Source: Nocardioides sp.
Lineage (GTDB): Bacteria; Actinomycetota; Actinomycetes; Propionibacteriales; Nocardioidaceae
Direction: 5' to 3'
Length of the DNA: 25,265 bases
NCBI GenBank assembly: GCA_031177735.1
Contig: JAPSKJ010000009.1
Coordinates: 1 to 25,265 of the forward strand
Positions 7,321-14,389 of this stretch are shown in pieces. Position numbers and translations under genes: made by a program. The number at the start of each line of letters is the position of its first letter. Positions within the stretch are counted from its first letter, which is position 1. Under the pieces are notes generated by a model that was not told the DNA's origin, did no database searches, and worked only from the letters and a program-made list of their open reading frames with translations.

Positions 7321-8244
7321 TCAGCCGAAGCCACACGCCTCGACGGCGAACCCGATCGCAGCCTGCGCGCCCGCAGGCGACATCCGCACCACCACCTCGA
7401 CCGGGTCGCCCTGGACGCGCAGGTGCACCCGGAACGCCGTGGCGCCGCCCGACTCGATGAACGCGTGCTGGTCGCAGCGGGCCGGGATCAGCGGGAGGGG
7501 GATCCGCGCGGTCGGCCCCGTCCCGCGCACGGTCACCCGCGGCCGCCACACCCCCGACCCCGACGGCACGAAGACGGGCGTGCCGTTGACGGCGTCGATC
7601 CGCACCCGGCCGGGCCGGCCAGTCGGCTTCGCGACGAGCGTCAACGTGCCCACGCCGCCGGTCGCTGGAACCGAGTCGGCCCAGCGCAGGTCGACCAGCC
7701 GGGCCACCGCCCGCTCCGCGCAGCGGCTGGCGACGTAACGCTCCACCACGTCCGCCTCGTCGCGCACCTTCAGCCGCAGCGTGCGCTGCGGGGTGGTCAC
7801 CCACAGCGTCGGCCGCGCCCGCGGCTGCCGCCGGCAGTCGGGCTCGGGCAGGGTGAGCGGGTAGCCCCGCTGGGAGCCGGCCGGATCGAGACGCAACCGC
7901 TCGGCGACGATCCCGCGGCGCAGCCGCGGGTCGACGTAGACGATCCGGCGCGGATCGAGGTCGTGGACGCGGTCGTTGACCAGCCACACCTGCATCCGCC
8001 CGAGCGCGGCGTCGCGGGAGGACTGCCGCAGGTCGGCCAGCACCCGGCCGGTGGGCGGCCGCTCGGGCAGGGTGATCACCGACATGCTCGCGGTGGGCGT
8101 CGGACGCATCTTCGAAGGCGACACCGGCGCCGAGGGCGACCCCGACGGCGCGGGCGGCCCGGCGGACCCGGGACCGCTCGACGACGGTGTGCTCGAGCAG
8201 GCGGCGAGCAGCGCCAGCAGCAGGAGGAGGGCGAGCGCACGCAT
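7321..8244 (-). CDS. Putative lipoprotein, unknown function
   Basis: 307-residue exported protein starting at ATG 8244. The N-terminus MRALALLLLLALLAACSS is a type II signal peptide with lipobox LAAC and lipidated C16. A Ser/Pro/Gly-rich linker (about residues 17-55) follows, then a mature domain with RRIVYVDPRLRRG, DCRRQPRARPTLWV, VERYVASRCAERAV and a C-terminal beta-rich section ending VEACGFG. The mature part carries several cysteines (C in EPDCRR, SRCAER, PARCDQ, VEACGF) that could form disulfides outside the cell. An in-frame ATG 14 codons upstream is rejected because it would bury the signal peptide. It converges on the folA fusion gene with only 13 bases between stops and diverges from the LLM oxidoreductase. 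I do not recognise the domain. Confidence 0.85.
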   Translation of the reverse strand: MRALALLLLLALLAACSSTPSSSGPGSAGPPAPSGSPSAPVSPSKMRPTPTASMSVITLPERPPTGRVLADLRQSSRDAALGRMQVWLVNDRVHDLDPRRIVYVDPRLRRGIVAERLRLDPAGSQRGYPLTLPEPDCRRQPRARPTLWVTTPQRTLRLKVRDEADVVERYVASRCAERAVARLVDLRWADSVPATGGVGTLTLVAKPTGRPGRVRIDAVNGTPVFVPSGSGVWRPRVTVRGTGPTARIPLPLIPARCDQHAFIESGGATAFRVHLRVQGDPVEVVVRMSPAGAQAAIGFAVEACGFG

Positions 8245-8250
8245 CGCACC

Positions 8251-8256
8251 AGTGTG
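8251..8256 (-). promoter_or_regulatory. Possible -10 box of the lipoprotein gene
   Basis: On the minus strand CACACT, 6 bases before the ATG at 8244. It differs from TANNNT only at the first base and has the same spacing as the other leaderless-type boxes in the window. Confidence 0.3.
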
Positions 8257-8265
8257 GCAAGGGCG

Positions 8266-8283
8266 GTCGTGGGTGTCGTGGGT
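8266..8283 (+). repeat. Tandem 9-bp repeat in a divergent promoter region
   Basis: GTCGTGGGT occurs twice head to tail (8266-8274 and 8275-8283), midway between the divergent lipoprotein and oxidoreductase starts and in the expected -35 zone of both. It could be a regulator site or chance. Confidence 0.4.
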
Positions 8284-8291
8284 CATCCTGG

Positions 8292-8297
8292 CAGGCT
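8292..8297 (+). promoter_or_regulatory. Possible -10 box of the LLM oxidoreductase gene
   Basis: CAGGCT, 6 bases before the ATG at 8304, mirroring the CACACT box of the divergent gene. No ribosome binding site is seen before this ATG. Confidence 0.3.
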
Positions 8298-8303
8298 GGT
8301 GCC

Positions 8304-9236
8304 ATGGAGCTGCGCATCTTCACCGAGCCCCAGCAGGGGGCGAGCTATGACGACCTTCTCGCGGTCGCCCAGGAGGCCGAGCGACTCGGCTTCGGGGCCT
8401 TCTTCCGGTCCGACCACTACCTGGCGATGGGCGGTGACGGCCTGCCGGGTCCCACCGACGCGTGGACCACGCTCGCGGGGCTCGCCCGGGAGACCAGCAC
8501 GATCCGCCTCGGCACCCTGGTCACCAGCGCGACCTTCCGCCTGCCCGGCCCGCTGGCCATCCAGGTCGCGCAGGTCGACCAGATGTCGGGTGGCCGCGTC
8601 GACTTCGGCCTGGGCGCCGGGTGGTTCACCGCCGAGCACGAGGCCTACGGCATCCCGTTCCCCGAGACGGGGGAGCGGTTCGACCGGCTCGAGGAGCAGC
8701 TGCAGATCATCACCGGCCTGTGGGCGACCGAGGGTGGCTTCGACTTCGCCGGGAGCCACTACCAGGTCAAGAACAGCCCCGGCCTGCCGAAGCCGGCCCA
8801 GACCACCGGCGTGCGCGGTGGCCCGCCGGTCGTGATCGGCGGCCACGGCAAGAAGCGCACCCCGGCCCTCGCGGCGGCGTACGCCGACGAGTTCAACGTG
8901 CCGTTCGCCTCGATCGACGACGTGGCGGCCCAGTTCGGCCGCGTTCGCGCGGCCGTCGAGGCCGCCGGCCGCGCGGCAGACTCGATGACCTACTCGGCCG
9001 CGCTCGTCGTGTGCGTCGGCACCGAGGAGACCGAGGTCGAGCGGCGCGCCGCCGCGATCGGCCGTGAGAAGGACGAGCTGCGCGAGAACGGCGTGGCCGG
9101 CACTCCGGAGGAGGCCGTCGCCAAGCTGCAGGCCTACGCCGAGATCGGGGTCGAGCGGGTCTACCTGCAGGTGCTCGACCTGAGCGACCTCGACCACCTG
9201 CGCCTCATCGCCGGCGAGGTGATGCCGCGGGTCTGA
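8304..9236 (+). CDS. LLM class F420-dependent oxidoreductase
   Basis: Luciferase-like monooxygenase superfamily (bacterial luciferase TIM-barrel fold), the group in actinobacteria that uses deazaflavin F420 rather than FMN. The product is 310 residues, cytosolic. Visible family motifs are MELRIFTEPQQG, EAERLGFGAFFRSDHYL, TIRLGTLVTSATFRLPGPLA, the QVDQMSGGRVDFGLGAGW motif, EAYGIPFPETGERFDRLEEQ, and GGPPVVIGGHGKKRTPALAA. These match the Rv1855c-like subfamily as I know it. Substrate is unknown. The frame is open upstream, but the ATG at 8304 matches the family N-terminus and lies 6 bases after a -10-like box. The gene is monocistronic, closed by the hairpin at 9258-9289. Confidence 0.92.
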   Translation: MELRIFTEPQQGASYDDLLAVAQEAERLGFGAFFRSDHYLAMGGDGLPGPTDAWTTLAGLARETSTIRLGTLVTSATFRLPGPLAIQVAQVDQMSGGRVDFGLGAGWFTAEHEAYGIPFPETGERFDRLEEQLQIITGLWATEGGFDFAGSHYQVKNSPGLPKPAQTTGVRGGPPVVIGGHGKKRTPALAAAYADEFNVPFASIDDVAAQFGRVRAAVEAAGRAADSMTYSAALVVCVGTEETEVERRAAAIGREKDELRENGVAGTPEEAVAKLQAYAEIGVERVYLQVLDLSDLDHLRLIAGEVMPRV

Positions 9237-9257
9237 GCGACCCGCGTCCGTCGGTCC

Positions 9258-9289
9258 AGGCCGGCCGTCCCGACAAGGGCGGCCGGCCT
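9258..9289 (+). terminator. Rho-independent terminator after the LLM oxidoreductase gene
   Basis: AGGCCGGCCG at 9258-9267 pairs with CGGCCGGCCT at 9280-9289. The stem extends inward (CCC/GGG) with one bulged T, and GTTGCTTTCTC follows. It lies 21 bases after the stop codon. Confidence 0.8.
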
Positions 9290-9317
9290 GTTGCTTTCTC
9301 CGCATCGGTGTCCCTAA

Positions 9318-9333
9318 TGTGATCGCCGTCACC
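9318..9333 (+). promoter_or_regulatory. CRP-like palindrome upstream of the xylanase
   Basis: TGTGA-N6-TCACC, 9 of 10 half-site bases of the TGTGA-N6-TCACA consensus used by CRP/FNR-family regulators. Its right end is 4 bases from the next palindrome. Family assignment is by consensus only. Confidence 0.45.
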
Positions 9334-9337
9334 AGTA

Positions 9338-9357
9338 AATCGTTATCGACAACGATT
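9338..9357 (+). promoter_or_regulatory. LacI-family-like operator upstream of the xylanase
   Basis: AATCGTT-ATCGAC-AACGATT: a 20-bp near-perfect palindrome (18 of 20 positions symmetric) with a central CG at 9347-9348, the usual centre of LacI-family operators. It is AT-rich against its surroundings and sits 33 bases before the xylanase start, where a bound repressor would block transcription. Confidence 0.6.
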
Positions 9358-9390
9358 GCTATCACCCCTGACACATCTCGGAGGCTCTCG

Positions 9391-10536
9391 GTGCACAACC
9401 TGAAGAAGTCCCTGCTCGGCGTCGCGACGCTCGCGACCGCCTTCGTCCTCCCCGTCGGCCTGCTCGGCGGCGCACCCGCCGTCGCCAAGCCCGACGGACC
9501 ATCCGGTGCGGCGGCCGGCTGGCAGCCCAAGACGCTCCGGCAGGCCGCGCCGGACGGCTTCGTCATCGGCACCGCGGTGGCCGGCGGCGGGCACCACCTC
9601 GACATGCCCTACCCCGACCCGTTCCCCAACGACCGGCGCTACCGCCACCTCGTGGGCAAGGAGTTCAGCTCGGTCTCCCCGGAGAACCAGATGAAGTGGG
9701 AGTTCATCCACCCCGAGCAGGACACCTACAACTTCGCTCCTGCCGACGCGATCGTGAAGTTCGCACGGCAGCACGGTCAGCAGGTGCGCGGACACACCCT
9801 GTTGTGGCACAGCCAGAATCCCGCCTGGCTCGAGCAGGGCGACTTCACCGCCGAGGAGCTGCGCGCGATCCTGCGCGACCACATCACCACCGTGGTCGGA
9901 CGCTACGCCGGTCAGATCGACCAGTGGGACGTCGCGAACGAGATCTTCGACGACGCGGGCAACCTGCGGACCACCGACAACATCTGGATCCGCGAGCTCG
10001 GCGCGGGGATCATCGCCGACGCGTTCCGGTGGGCCCACGAAGCGGACCCCGACGCGCTGCTCTTCTTCAACGACTACAACGTCGAGAGCATCGGACCCAA
10101 GAGCAACGCCTACTACGCCCTCGTCCAGCAGCTCCTCGCCGACGGCGTGCCGGTGCACGGCTTCTCCGTGCAGGGCCACCTGAGCACCCGCTACGGCTTC
10201 CCGGGGGACCTGCAGGCCAACCTGCAGCGGTTCTCCGACCTGGGTCTGTCCACCGCGGTGACCGAGCTCGACGTCCGCATGGACCTCCCGGCCGCCGGCG
10301 CGTCGCCTACGCCCGCGCAGCTCGCCCAGCAGGCGGACTACTACCAGCGGTTCCTCGAGGCGTGCCTGGCGGTCGAGGGTTGTGACTCCTTCACGCTGTG
10401 GGGGTTCACCGACAAGTACTCCTGGGTGCCGGTGTTCTTCCCCACCGAGGGGTCGGCAACGGTGATGACCGAGGACTTCGAGCGCAAGCCGGCGTACGAC
10501 GCCTTGCTGGCCACCCTCGCCGCCGCTCGCTCCTGA
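9391..10536 (+). CDS. Secreted endo-1,4-beta-xylanase, GH10
   Basis: Extracellular retaining glycoside hydrolase that cleaves xylan backbones. The 381-residue product has a Sec signal peptide (MHNLKKSLLGVATLATAFVL, cleavage probably after ...GGAPAVA near residue 32) and a single GH10 barrel with no carbohydrate-binding module. Catalytic residues: acid/base E184 in QWDVANE and nucleophile E292 in AVTELDVRMD. Substrate motifs include SPENQMKWEF, GHTLLWHSQNP, FFNDYNVE and LWGFTDKYSWVP. The start is GTG at 9391, preceded by CGGAGG at 6 bases; an in-frame GTG at 9319 is rejected because it lies inside the palindrome and would destroy the signal peptide. The upstream CRP-like and LacI-like sites suggest catabolite control and sugar-responsive repression. 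No sugar transporter or regulator gene is adjacent. Confidence 0.94.
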   Translation: MHNLKKSLLGVATLATAFVLPVGLLGGAPAVAKPDGPSGAAAGWQPKTLRQAAPDGFVIGTAVAGGGHHLDMPYPDPFPNDRRYRHLVGKEFSSVSPENQMKWEFIHPEQDTYNFAPADAIVKFARQHGQQVRGHTLLWHSQNPAWLEQGDFTAEELRAILRDHITTVVGRYAGQIDQWDVANEIFDDAGNLRTTDNIWIRELGAGIIADAFRWAHEADPDALLFFNDYNVESIGPKSNAYYALVQQLLADGVPVHGFSVQGHLSTRYGFPGDLQANLQRFSDLGLSTAVTELDVRMDLPAAGASPTPAQLAQQADYYQRFLEACLAVEGCDSFTLWGFTDKYSWVPVFFPTEGSATVMTEDFERKPAYDALLATLAAARS

Positions 10537-10567
10537 CCGCCAGCTTCGGGCGGGAGCCGGCCGACCG

Positions 10568-10596
10568 GGTCCCCGCGTCCCACGGGCGCGGGGACC
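10568..10596 (+). terminator. Terminator hairpin after the xylanase
   Basis: Perfect 10-bp stem, GGTCCCCGCG at 10568-10577 with CGCGGGGACC at 10587-10596, loop of 9 bases, 32 bases after the stop. No T-tract follows. Confidence 0.6.
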
Positions 10597-10719
10597 TCGC
10601 GTCCACCGCCACACCAGCCGGGCCAGGACGGGCGGGCGGACGGCGAGTGGTGCTCATGGTTGTGCGGCGAGTGGGTACGGCGCCGCCAGGAAGGTAAAGA
10701 GCGCCGAGAGGATCCTGTG

Positions 10720-10872
10720 ATGACTCGAAAGTCCGCGTGGACGGCGGCAGCCGTGCTCGACGTGGTCGCGGCGATCGCGGCGGCGGTGGCCGGCGAGTGG
10801 GTGCTGGCGCTCGGGGTGCTGGCGATCGGTCTGGCGATGATCGCGCTCGCCGCGCGCGAGTCGCGCGCCTGA
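10720..10872 (+). CDS. 50-residue hydrophobic membrane protein
   Basis: Begins at ATG 10720, about 7 bases after AGAGGA (10707-10712); a GTG directly before it at 10717 is in frame but too close to that site. The peptide has a short basic start (MTRKSAW), two hydrophobic stretches (about residues 8-23 and 26-43, very rich in Ala, Val and Leu) joined by GEW, and a charged end (ARESRA). That predicts a two-pass inner-membrane miniprotein or one long hairpin. It resembles many unnamed actinobacterial small proteins, and I assign no function. It lies alone between the xylanase terminator and two hairpins. Coding status rests on the ribosome binding site, the membrane pattern and the GC-rich third positions. 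Confidence 0.6.
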   Translation: MTRKSAWTAAAVLDVVAAIAAAVAGEWVLALGVLAIGLAMIALAARESRA

Positions 10873-10929
10873 GTCGGCTCGCGAACCGGTGCTCCGCGCC
10901 TGCGCGCCCGGTGATCCGGTCGAGCCGAC
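10873..10929 (+). other. Long-range hairpin after the small membrane gene
   Basis: GTCGGCTCG at 10873-10881, starting directly after the stop codon, is the exact reverse complement of CGAGCCGAC at 10921-10929. Inside it ACCGG (10885-10889) pairs with CCGGT (10916-10920) across a 3-base bulge on the left, giving a 14-bp stem with a 26-base loop. It could be a terminator or a structured 3' UTR. Confidence 0.45.
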
Positions 10930-10930
10930 G

Positions 10931-10958
10931 GCGCTCCTGAGCTCGCAGCCAGGAGCGC
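10931..10958 (+). terminator. Hairpin upstream of dapA
   Basis: GCGCTCCTG at 10931-10939 pairs with CAGGAGCGC at 10950-10958, loop of 10 bases. It follows the previous hairpin by one base and precedes the dapA promoter by 28 bases. Probably terminates the small membrane gene, although no T-tract is present. Confidence 0.5.
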
Positions 10959-10986
10959 GGTGCCCGTCGGCGCCTGGGACGAGCGA

Positions 10987-10992
10987 TAGGCT
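10987..10992 (+). promoter_or_regulatory. -10 box of dapA, leaderless type
   Basis: TAGGCT followed by 6 bases and the ATG at 10999, with no ribosome binding site. Confidence 0.5.
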
Positions 10993-10998
10993 GGGCCC

Positions 10999-11889
10999 AT
11001 GAGCGCCGCTGCACCGTTCGGGACCGTCCTGACCGCCATGGTCACTCCGTTCACCTCCGACGGCGCGGTCGACCTCGACGCGGTCCAGCGGGTGGCGAGG
11101 CACCTGGTCGAGCACGGGCACGACGGCATCGTCGTCTCCGGGACGACGGGGGAGTCGGCCACGACGACCGTCGCGGAGGACGCCGAGACGCTCGCCGCGG
11201 TCAAGGACGCGGTCGGCGACCGGGTGAAGGTCGTCGCCGGGGTCGGCACCAACGACACCCGCACCTCGCTGGAGCTCGCCGCCCAGGCCGAGAAGGTCGG
11301 AGCCGACGGGCTGCTGCTGGTGACGCCCTACTACAGCAAGCCGGCCCAGCGCGGCATCCTCGAGCACTTCCGCCAGGTCGCCTCGGCGACCGGCGTGCCC
11401 GTGATGCTCTACGACGTGCCCGGCCGCACCGGCACCGCGATCAGCTACGACGTCTACCGCGAGGCCATCGGCTGGGACACCGTCGTCGCCGTCAAGGACG
11501 CCACCGGCGACCTGGCACGCGGCAGCCGACTGGTCGACCTCGGCTACGCCGTCTACTCCGGTGACGACGCGCTCAACCTGGCCTGGCTGGCCCACGGCGC
11601 CGTCGGCGTCGTCTCGGTCGCCGGCCACGCCGCGGGTGACCAGCTCCGGACCATGGTCGACGCCATGGCCGCCGGTGACCTGGCCACCGCCCGACAGACC
11701 TACGCGCGGATGCTCCCCGCGATCGACGCCATCATGGGCGTCCCCAACTACGGAGCCACCACCGCGAAGGCCGCGCTGCAGCTGCTGGGTGTCCTCGACA
11801 ACCGCGTCGTCCGCTCGCCGCTGTGCGCGCTCGACGACGACGAGCTCGCCGCGCTGCGCGCCGGCCTCGTCGCAGCCGGCCTTCTCTGA
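10999..11889 (+). CDS. dapA: 4-hydroxy-tetrahydrodipicolinate synthase
   Basis: First committed enzyme of the lysine/diaminopimelate branch. It condenses pyruvate with aspartate semialdehyde through a Schiff base. The 296-residue product is the standard length for this TIM-barrel lyase. Visible residues are GTTGES at 48-53 (pyruvate carboxylate binding), the YY pair at 111-112 (partner-subunit tyrosine), Y138 in LYDVPGRTG, and the Schiff-base lysine K166 in VAVKDATGD. The start ATG at 10999 is fixed by the -10 box and family N-terminus (GTVLTAMVTPF). rnj follows after 14 bases and is probably cotranscribed. A dapA-rnj pair is common in actinobacteria; dapB and thyX, often found nearby, are not upstream here. 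Confidence 0.96.
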   Translation: MSAAAPFGTVLTAMVTPFTSDGAVDLDAVQRVARHLVEHGHDGIVVSGTTGESATTTVAEDAETLAAVKDAVGDRVKVVAGVGTNDTRTSLELAAQAEKVGADGLLLVTPYYSKPAQRGILEHFRQVASATGVPVMLYDVPGRTGTAISYDVYREAIGWDTVVAVKDATGDLARGSRLVDLGYAVYSGDDALNLAWLAHGAVGVVSVAGHAAGDQLRTMVDAMAAGDLATARQTYARMLPAIDAIMGVPNYGATTAKAALQLLGVLDNRVVRSPLCALDDDELAALRAGLVAAGLL

Positions 11890-11903
11890 CGAACAGGAAC
11901 TAC

Positions 11904-13589
11904 ATGTCCCACCCGCACCCTGAGCTCTCCGCGCCGCAACCGCTGCCGAAGGGGGGACTGAGGGTCATTCCCCTCGGGGGGCTCGGCGAGGTCGGCCGCA
12001 ACATGACCGTCTTCGAGTACGACGGCCGGCTGCTCATCGTCGACTGCGGTGTCCTCTTCCCCGAGGACCACCACCCCGGCGTGGACCTGATCCTCCCCGA
12101 CTTCGGCCCGATCCGTGACCGCCTCGACGCCGTCGAGGCGCTGGTGCTCACCCACGGGCACGAGGACCACATCGGCGCGACGCCGTACCTCCTCCGCGAG
12201 CGCGACAACATCCCTCTCGTCGGCTCCAAGCTCACCCTCGGACTGCTCGGCAGCAAGCTGCGCGAGCACCGCCTCAAGCACACCGTGCAGCACGTGGTGA
12301 AGGAGGGCGACCGGATCAGCTTCGGCCCCTTCGACCTGGAGTTCGTCGCGGTCAACCACTCCATCCCCGACGCGCTGGCCGTCGCGATCCGCACCGGTGC
12401 CGGCCTGGTGCTGCACACCGGTGACTTCAAGATGGACCAGCTGCCGCTCGACGGCCGGATCACCGACCTGCGCACCTTCGCCCGGCTCGGCGAGGAGGGC
12501 GTCGACCTGTTCCTGGTCGACTCCACCAACGCCGAGGTCCCCGGCTTCACCACCACCGAGAAGAAGATCACCCCGGTGCTGGAGGAGGTCTTCCGCGAGT
12601 CCAAGCAGCGCATCATCGTGGCCTGCTTCGCCTCCCACGTGCACCGGGTCCAGCAGATCCTCGACACCGCGGTCGCACACGGCCGCAAGGTCGGCTACGT
12701 CGGCCGCTCGATGGTCCGCAACATGCAGATCGCCTCCGACCTGGGCTACCTCAACGTGCCCGACGGGGTCCTCGTCGACGCCAAGCAGCTCGCCGACCTG
12801 CCGCCCGAGCGGCAGGTGCTGATCTCGACCGGCTCCCAGGGGGAGCCGCTGTCCGCGCTGTCGCGGATCGCTCAGCGCAGCCACAGCTTTGTGCACCTGG
12901 AGGAGGGCGACACGGTGGTGCTCGCCTCCAGCCTGATCCCGGGCAACGAGAACGCCGTCTACCGGGTCATCAACGGCCTCGCCCGCTGGGGCGCTCGCGT
13001 GGTGCACAAGGGCAACGCCCTGGTCCACGTCAGCGGGCACGCCAGCGCCGGCGAGCTGCTCTACTGCTACAACATCGTCCGGCCGCGCAACGTCATGCCG
13101 GTGCACGGCGAGATTCGGCACCTGCTCGCCAACGGTGACCTGGCCCGCGCGGTCGGCGTCGACAACGTGGTGATCGCCGAGGACGGCGTGGTCGTCGACC
13201 TGGTCGACGGCAAGGCCGAGATCGCCGGCAAGGTCGACTGCGGCTACGTCTTCGTGGACGGCTCCTCGGTCGGCGACATCACCGAGAGCGACCTGAAGGA
13301 CCGTCGCATCCTGGGCGAGGAGGGCTTCATCTCGGTCATCGTCGTGGTCGACTCGGTCAGCGGGAAGGTCTCTGCCGGGCCCGAGATCCACGCCCGCGGC
13401 AACGCCTGGGACGTGAACGCCTTCGACGAGGTGAAGCAGCCGATCGTGGACGCCCTCAACCGGGTCATCGCCGAGGGCAGCACCGACACCTACCAGCTGC
13501 AGCAGACCGTGCGCCGCGTCATCGGCCGGTGGGTCTCCGACACCCACCGCCGGCGCCCGATGATCATCCCGGTCGTCCTCGAGGCCTGA
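11904..13589 (+). CDS. rnj: Ribonuclease J
   Basis: Metallo-beta-lactamase/beta-CASP RNase with 5'-to-3' exonuclease and endonuclease activity in mRNA decay and rRNA maturation. The 561-residue product has the zinc motif HGHEDH at 84-89, further ligands H152 (VNHSIPD) and D174 (HTGDFK), the beta-CASP section with IIVACFASHVHRVQQI and STGSQGEPLSAL, the third histidine motif HVSGHAS and PVHGEIRHL, and the small C-terminal domain to VVLEA. The ATG at 11904 gives the family start before LRVIPLGGLGEVGRNM. An AGGAA stretch 6 bases upstream is a weak ribosome binding site. The open frame to the left overlaps dapA and is not used. It follows dapA by 14 bases and converges on the YhhN gene. Confidence 0.96.
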   Translation: MSHPHPELSAPQPLPKGGLRVIPLGGLGEVGRNMTVFEYDGRLLIVDCGVLFPEDHHPGVDLILPDFGPIRDRLDAVEALVLTHGHEDHIGATPYLLRERDNIPLVGSKLTLGLLGSKLREHRLKHTVQHVVKEGDRISFGPFDLEFVAVNHSIPDALAVAIRTGAGLVLHTGDFKMDQLPLDGRITDLRTFARLGEEGVDLFLVDSTNAEVPGFTTTEKKITPVLEEVFRESKQRIIVACFASHVHRVQQILDTAVAHGRKVGYVGRSMVRNMQIASDLGYLNVPDGVLVDAKQLADLPPERQVLISTGSQGEPLSALSRIAQRSHSFVHLEEGDTVVLASSLIPGNENAVYRVINGLARWGARVVHKGNALVHVSGHASAGELLYCYNIVRPRNVMPVHGEIRHLLANGDLARAVGVDNVVIAEDGVVVDLVDGKAEIAGKVDCGYVFVDGSSVGDITESDLKDRRILGEEGFISVIVVVDSVSGKVSAGPEIHARGNAWDVNAFDEVKQPIVDALNRVIAEGSTDTYQLQQTVRRVIGRWVSDTHRRRPMIIPVVLEA

Positions 13590-13594
13590 TCCTC

Positions 13595-13607
13595 CGCCCG
13601 ACGGGCG
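13595..13607. terminator. Short hairpin between rnj and the YhhN gene
   Basis: CGCCC (13595-13599) with GGGCG (13603-13607), loop GAC, filling the 20-base gap between two convergent stops. Only 5 bp, so weak as a terminator. Confidence 0.3.
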
Positions 13608-13609
13608 AC

Positions 13610-14269
13610 TCAGCCGGCGGCGAGGAGGACGCCGGCCACGATGAGCGCCTGCCCGACGTGGTAGGTCACCATCACCGCCACGTGGTCGCTGCCGCGCGGC
13701 CGCTCGAAGCCGTCCCGGGCGAGGGCGAGCGCGATGATCGTGTCGCTGATGACGAAGATCGTCGCGCCCGCGGCCACCGCCCACAGGCCGGTGAGCCAGG
13801 CGATGACCAGCATGGCGCCGATCACGAGGGAGTACGCCGCCAGCGGCACCGCCACCGACGGGCCGGCGACCCGCCAGGCCGACGGCACGACCCGGCGACT
13901 GGCAAACAGGATCACCGCGAGGACCGCGACCCCGGCCCATGCCCAGGCGGGGGAGGGGAGCCCGAGCGTGGCGAAGCAGGCGACGTACGCCAGGTGCCCG
14001 ACGAGGAACGCCGCCACGCCGGAGAGGAACCTCGGCACCGTGTCGCCCAGCAGCGCCAGGTCGCCGAGCAGGCCGAAGAACAGCGCGACCAGCAGCCAGC
14101 GGCCGGGCGTGGTCGACAGCGCGCCCGCACCCATGGCGGTCGCGAGCAGCGCGACCATGGTGAGCAGCTTCGTCCACCACTCGACGGTGAAGCGGGAGGT
14201 GGCCACCGACCACCAGTTGGCCACCGCGACGACGCCGGTGAGCGACCCGAGAGCGGCGACTTCGACCAT
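13610..14269 (-). CDS. YhhN/TMEM86 family lysoplasmalogenase-like membrane protein
   Basis: Polytopic membrane hydrolase family whose characterised members cleave the vinyl-ether bond of lysoplasmalogens. The 219-residue product has about 7-8 hydrophobic helices and the three family motifs in order: GLLGDLALL at 66-74, FVISDTIIA at 172-180 and TYHVGQALI at 202-210, whose polar residues line the active site. Start ATG is at 14269; a further ATG 11 bases upstream is out of frame. No ribosome binding site is obvious. A 16-bp palindrome lies 29 bases upstream. Whether an aerobic actinobacterium contains plasmalogens is uncertain, so the substrate should be taken as unknown. Codon use matches the neighbours. 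Confidence 0.85.
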   Translation of the reverse strand: MVEVAALGSLTGVVAVANWWSVATSRFTVEWWTKLLTMVALLATAMGAGALSTTPGRWLLVALFFGLLGDLALLGDTVPRFLSGVAAFLVGHLAYVACFATLGLPSPAWAWAGVAVLAVILFASRRVVPSAWRVAGPSVAVPLAAYSLVIGAMLVIAWLTGLWAVAAGATIFVISDTIIALALARDGFERPRGSDHVAVMVTYHVGQALIVAGVLLAAG

Positions 14270-14297
14270 GGCGGAAGCATGCCGGACCGGGTGCTAT

Positions 14298-14313
14298 GTG
14301 ACCAGTGGGTCAC
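14298..14313. promoter_or_regulatory. Palindrome upstream of the YhhN gene
   Basis: GTGACC-AGTG-GGTCAC, perfect 6-bp arms with a 4-base spacer. It stands 29 bases upstream of the ATG on the minus strand, next to a TAGCAC that could be a weak -10 box. It reads as an operator for an unknown regulator. As RNA it would be too weak for a terminator. Confidence 0.4.
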
Positions 14314-14337
14314 TTCGATCGCGCAGAACGCACGAGA

Positions 14338-14366
14338 CCCCGCCGGAGTCGTGAGCTCCGGCGGGG
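14338..14366 (-). terminator. Terminator of the M4 protease gene
   Basis: Perfect 11-bp stem CCCCGCCGGAG (14338-14348) with CTCCGGCGGGG (14356-14366), loop of 7 bases, 23 bases after the protease stop codon. The sequence is symmetric, so it could also act on plus-strand transcription. Confidence 0.7.
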
Positions 14367-14389
14367 CCTCGGGTGGTGCGTTGCGGCCG

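Noticed and set aside
11748..14213. Minus-strand open frame opposite rnj
   Set aside because: RNase J on the other strand has every catalytic motif. This frame has none and also runs out of frame through the lysoplasmalogenase gene.
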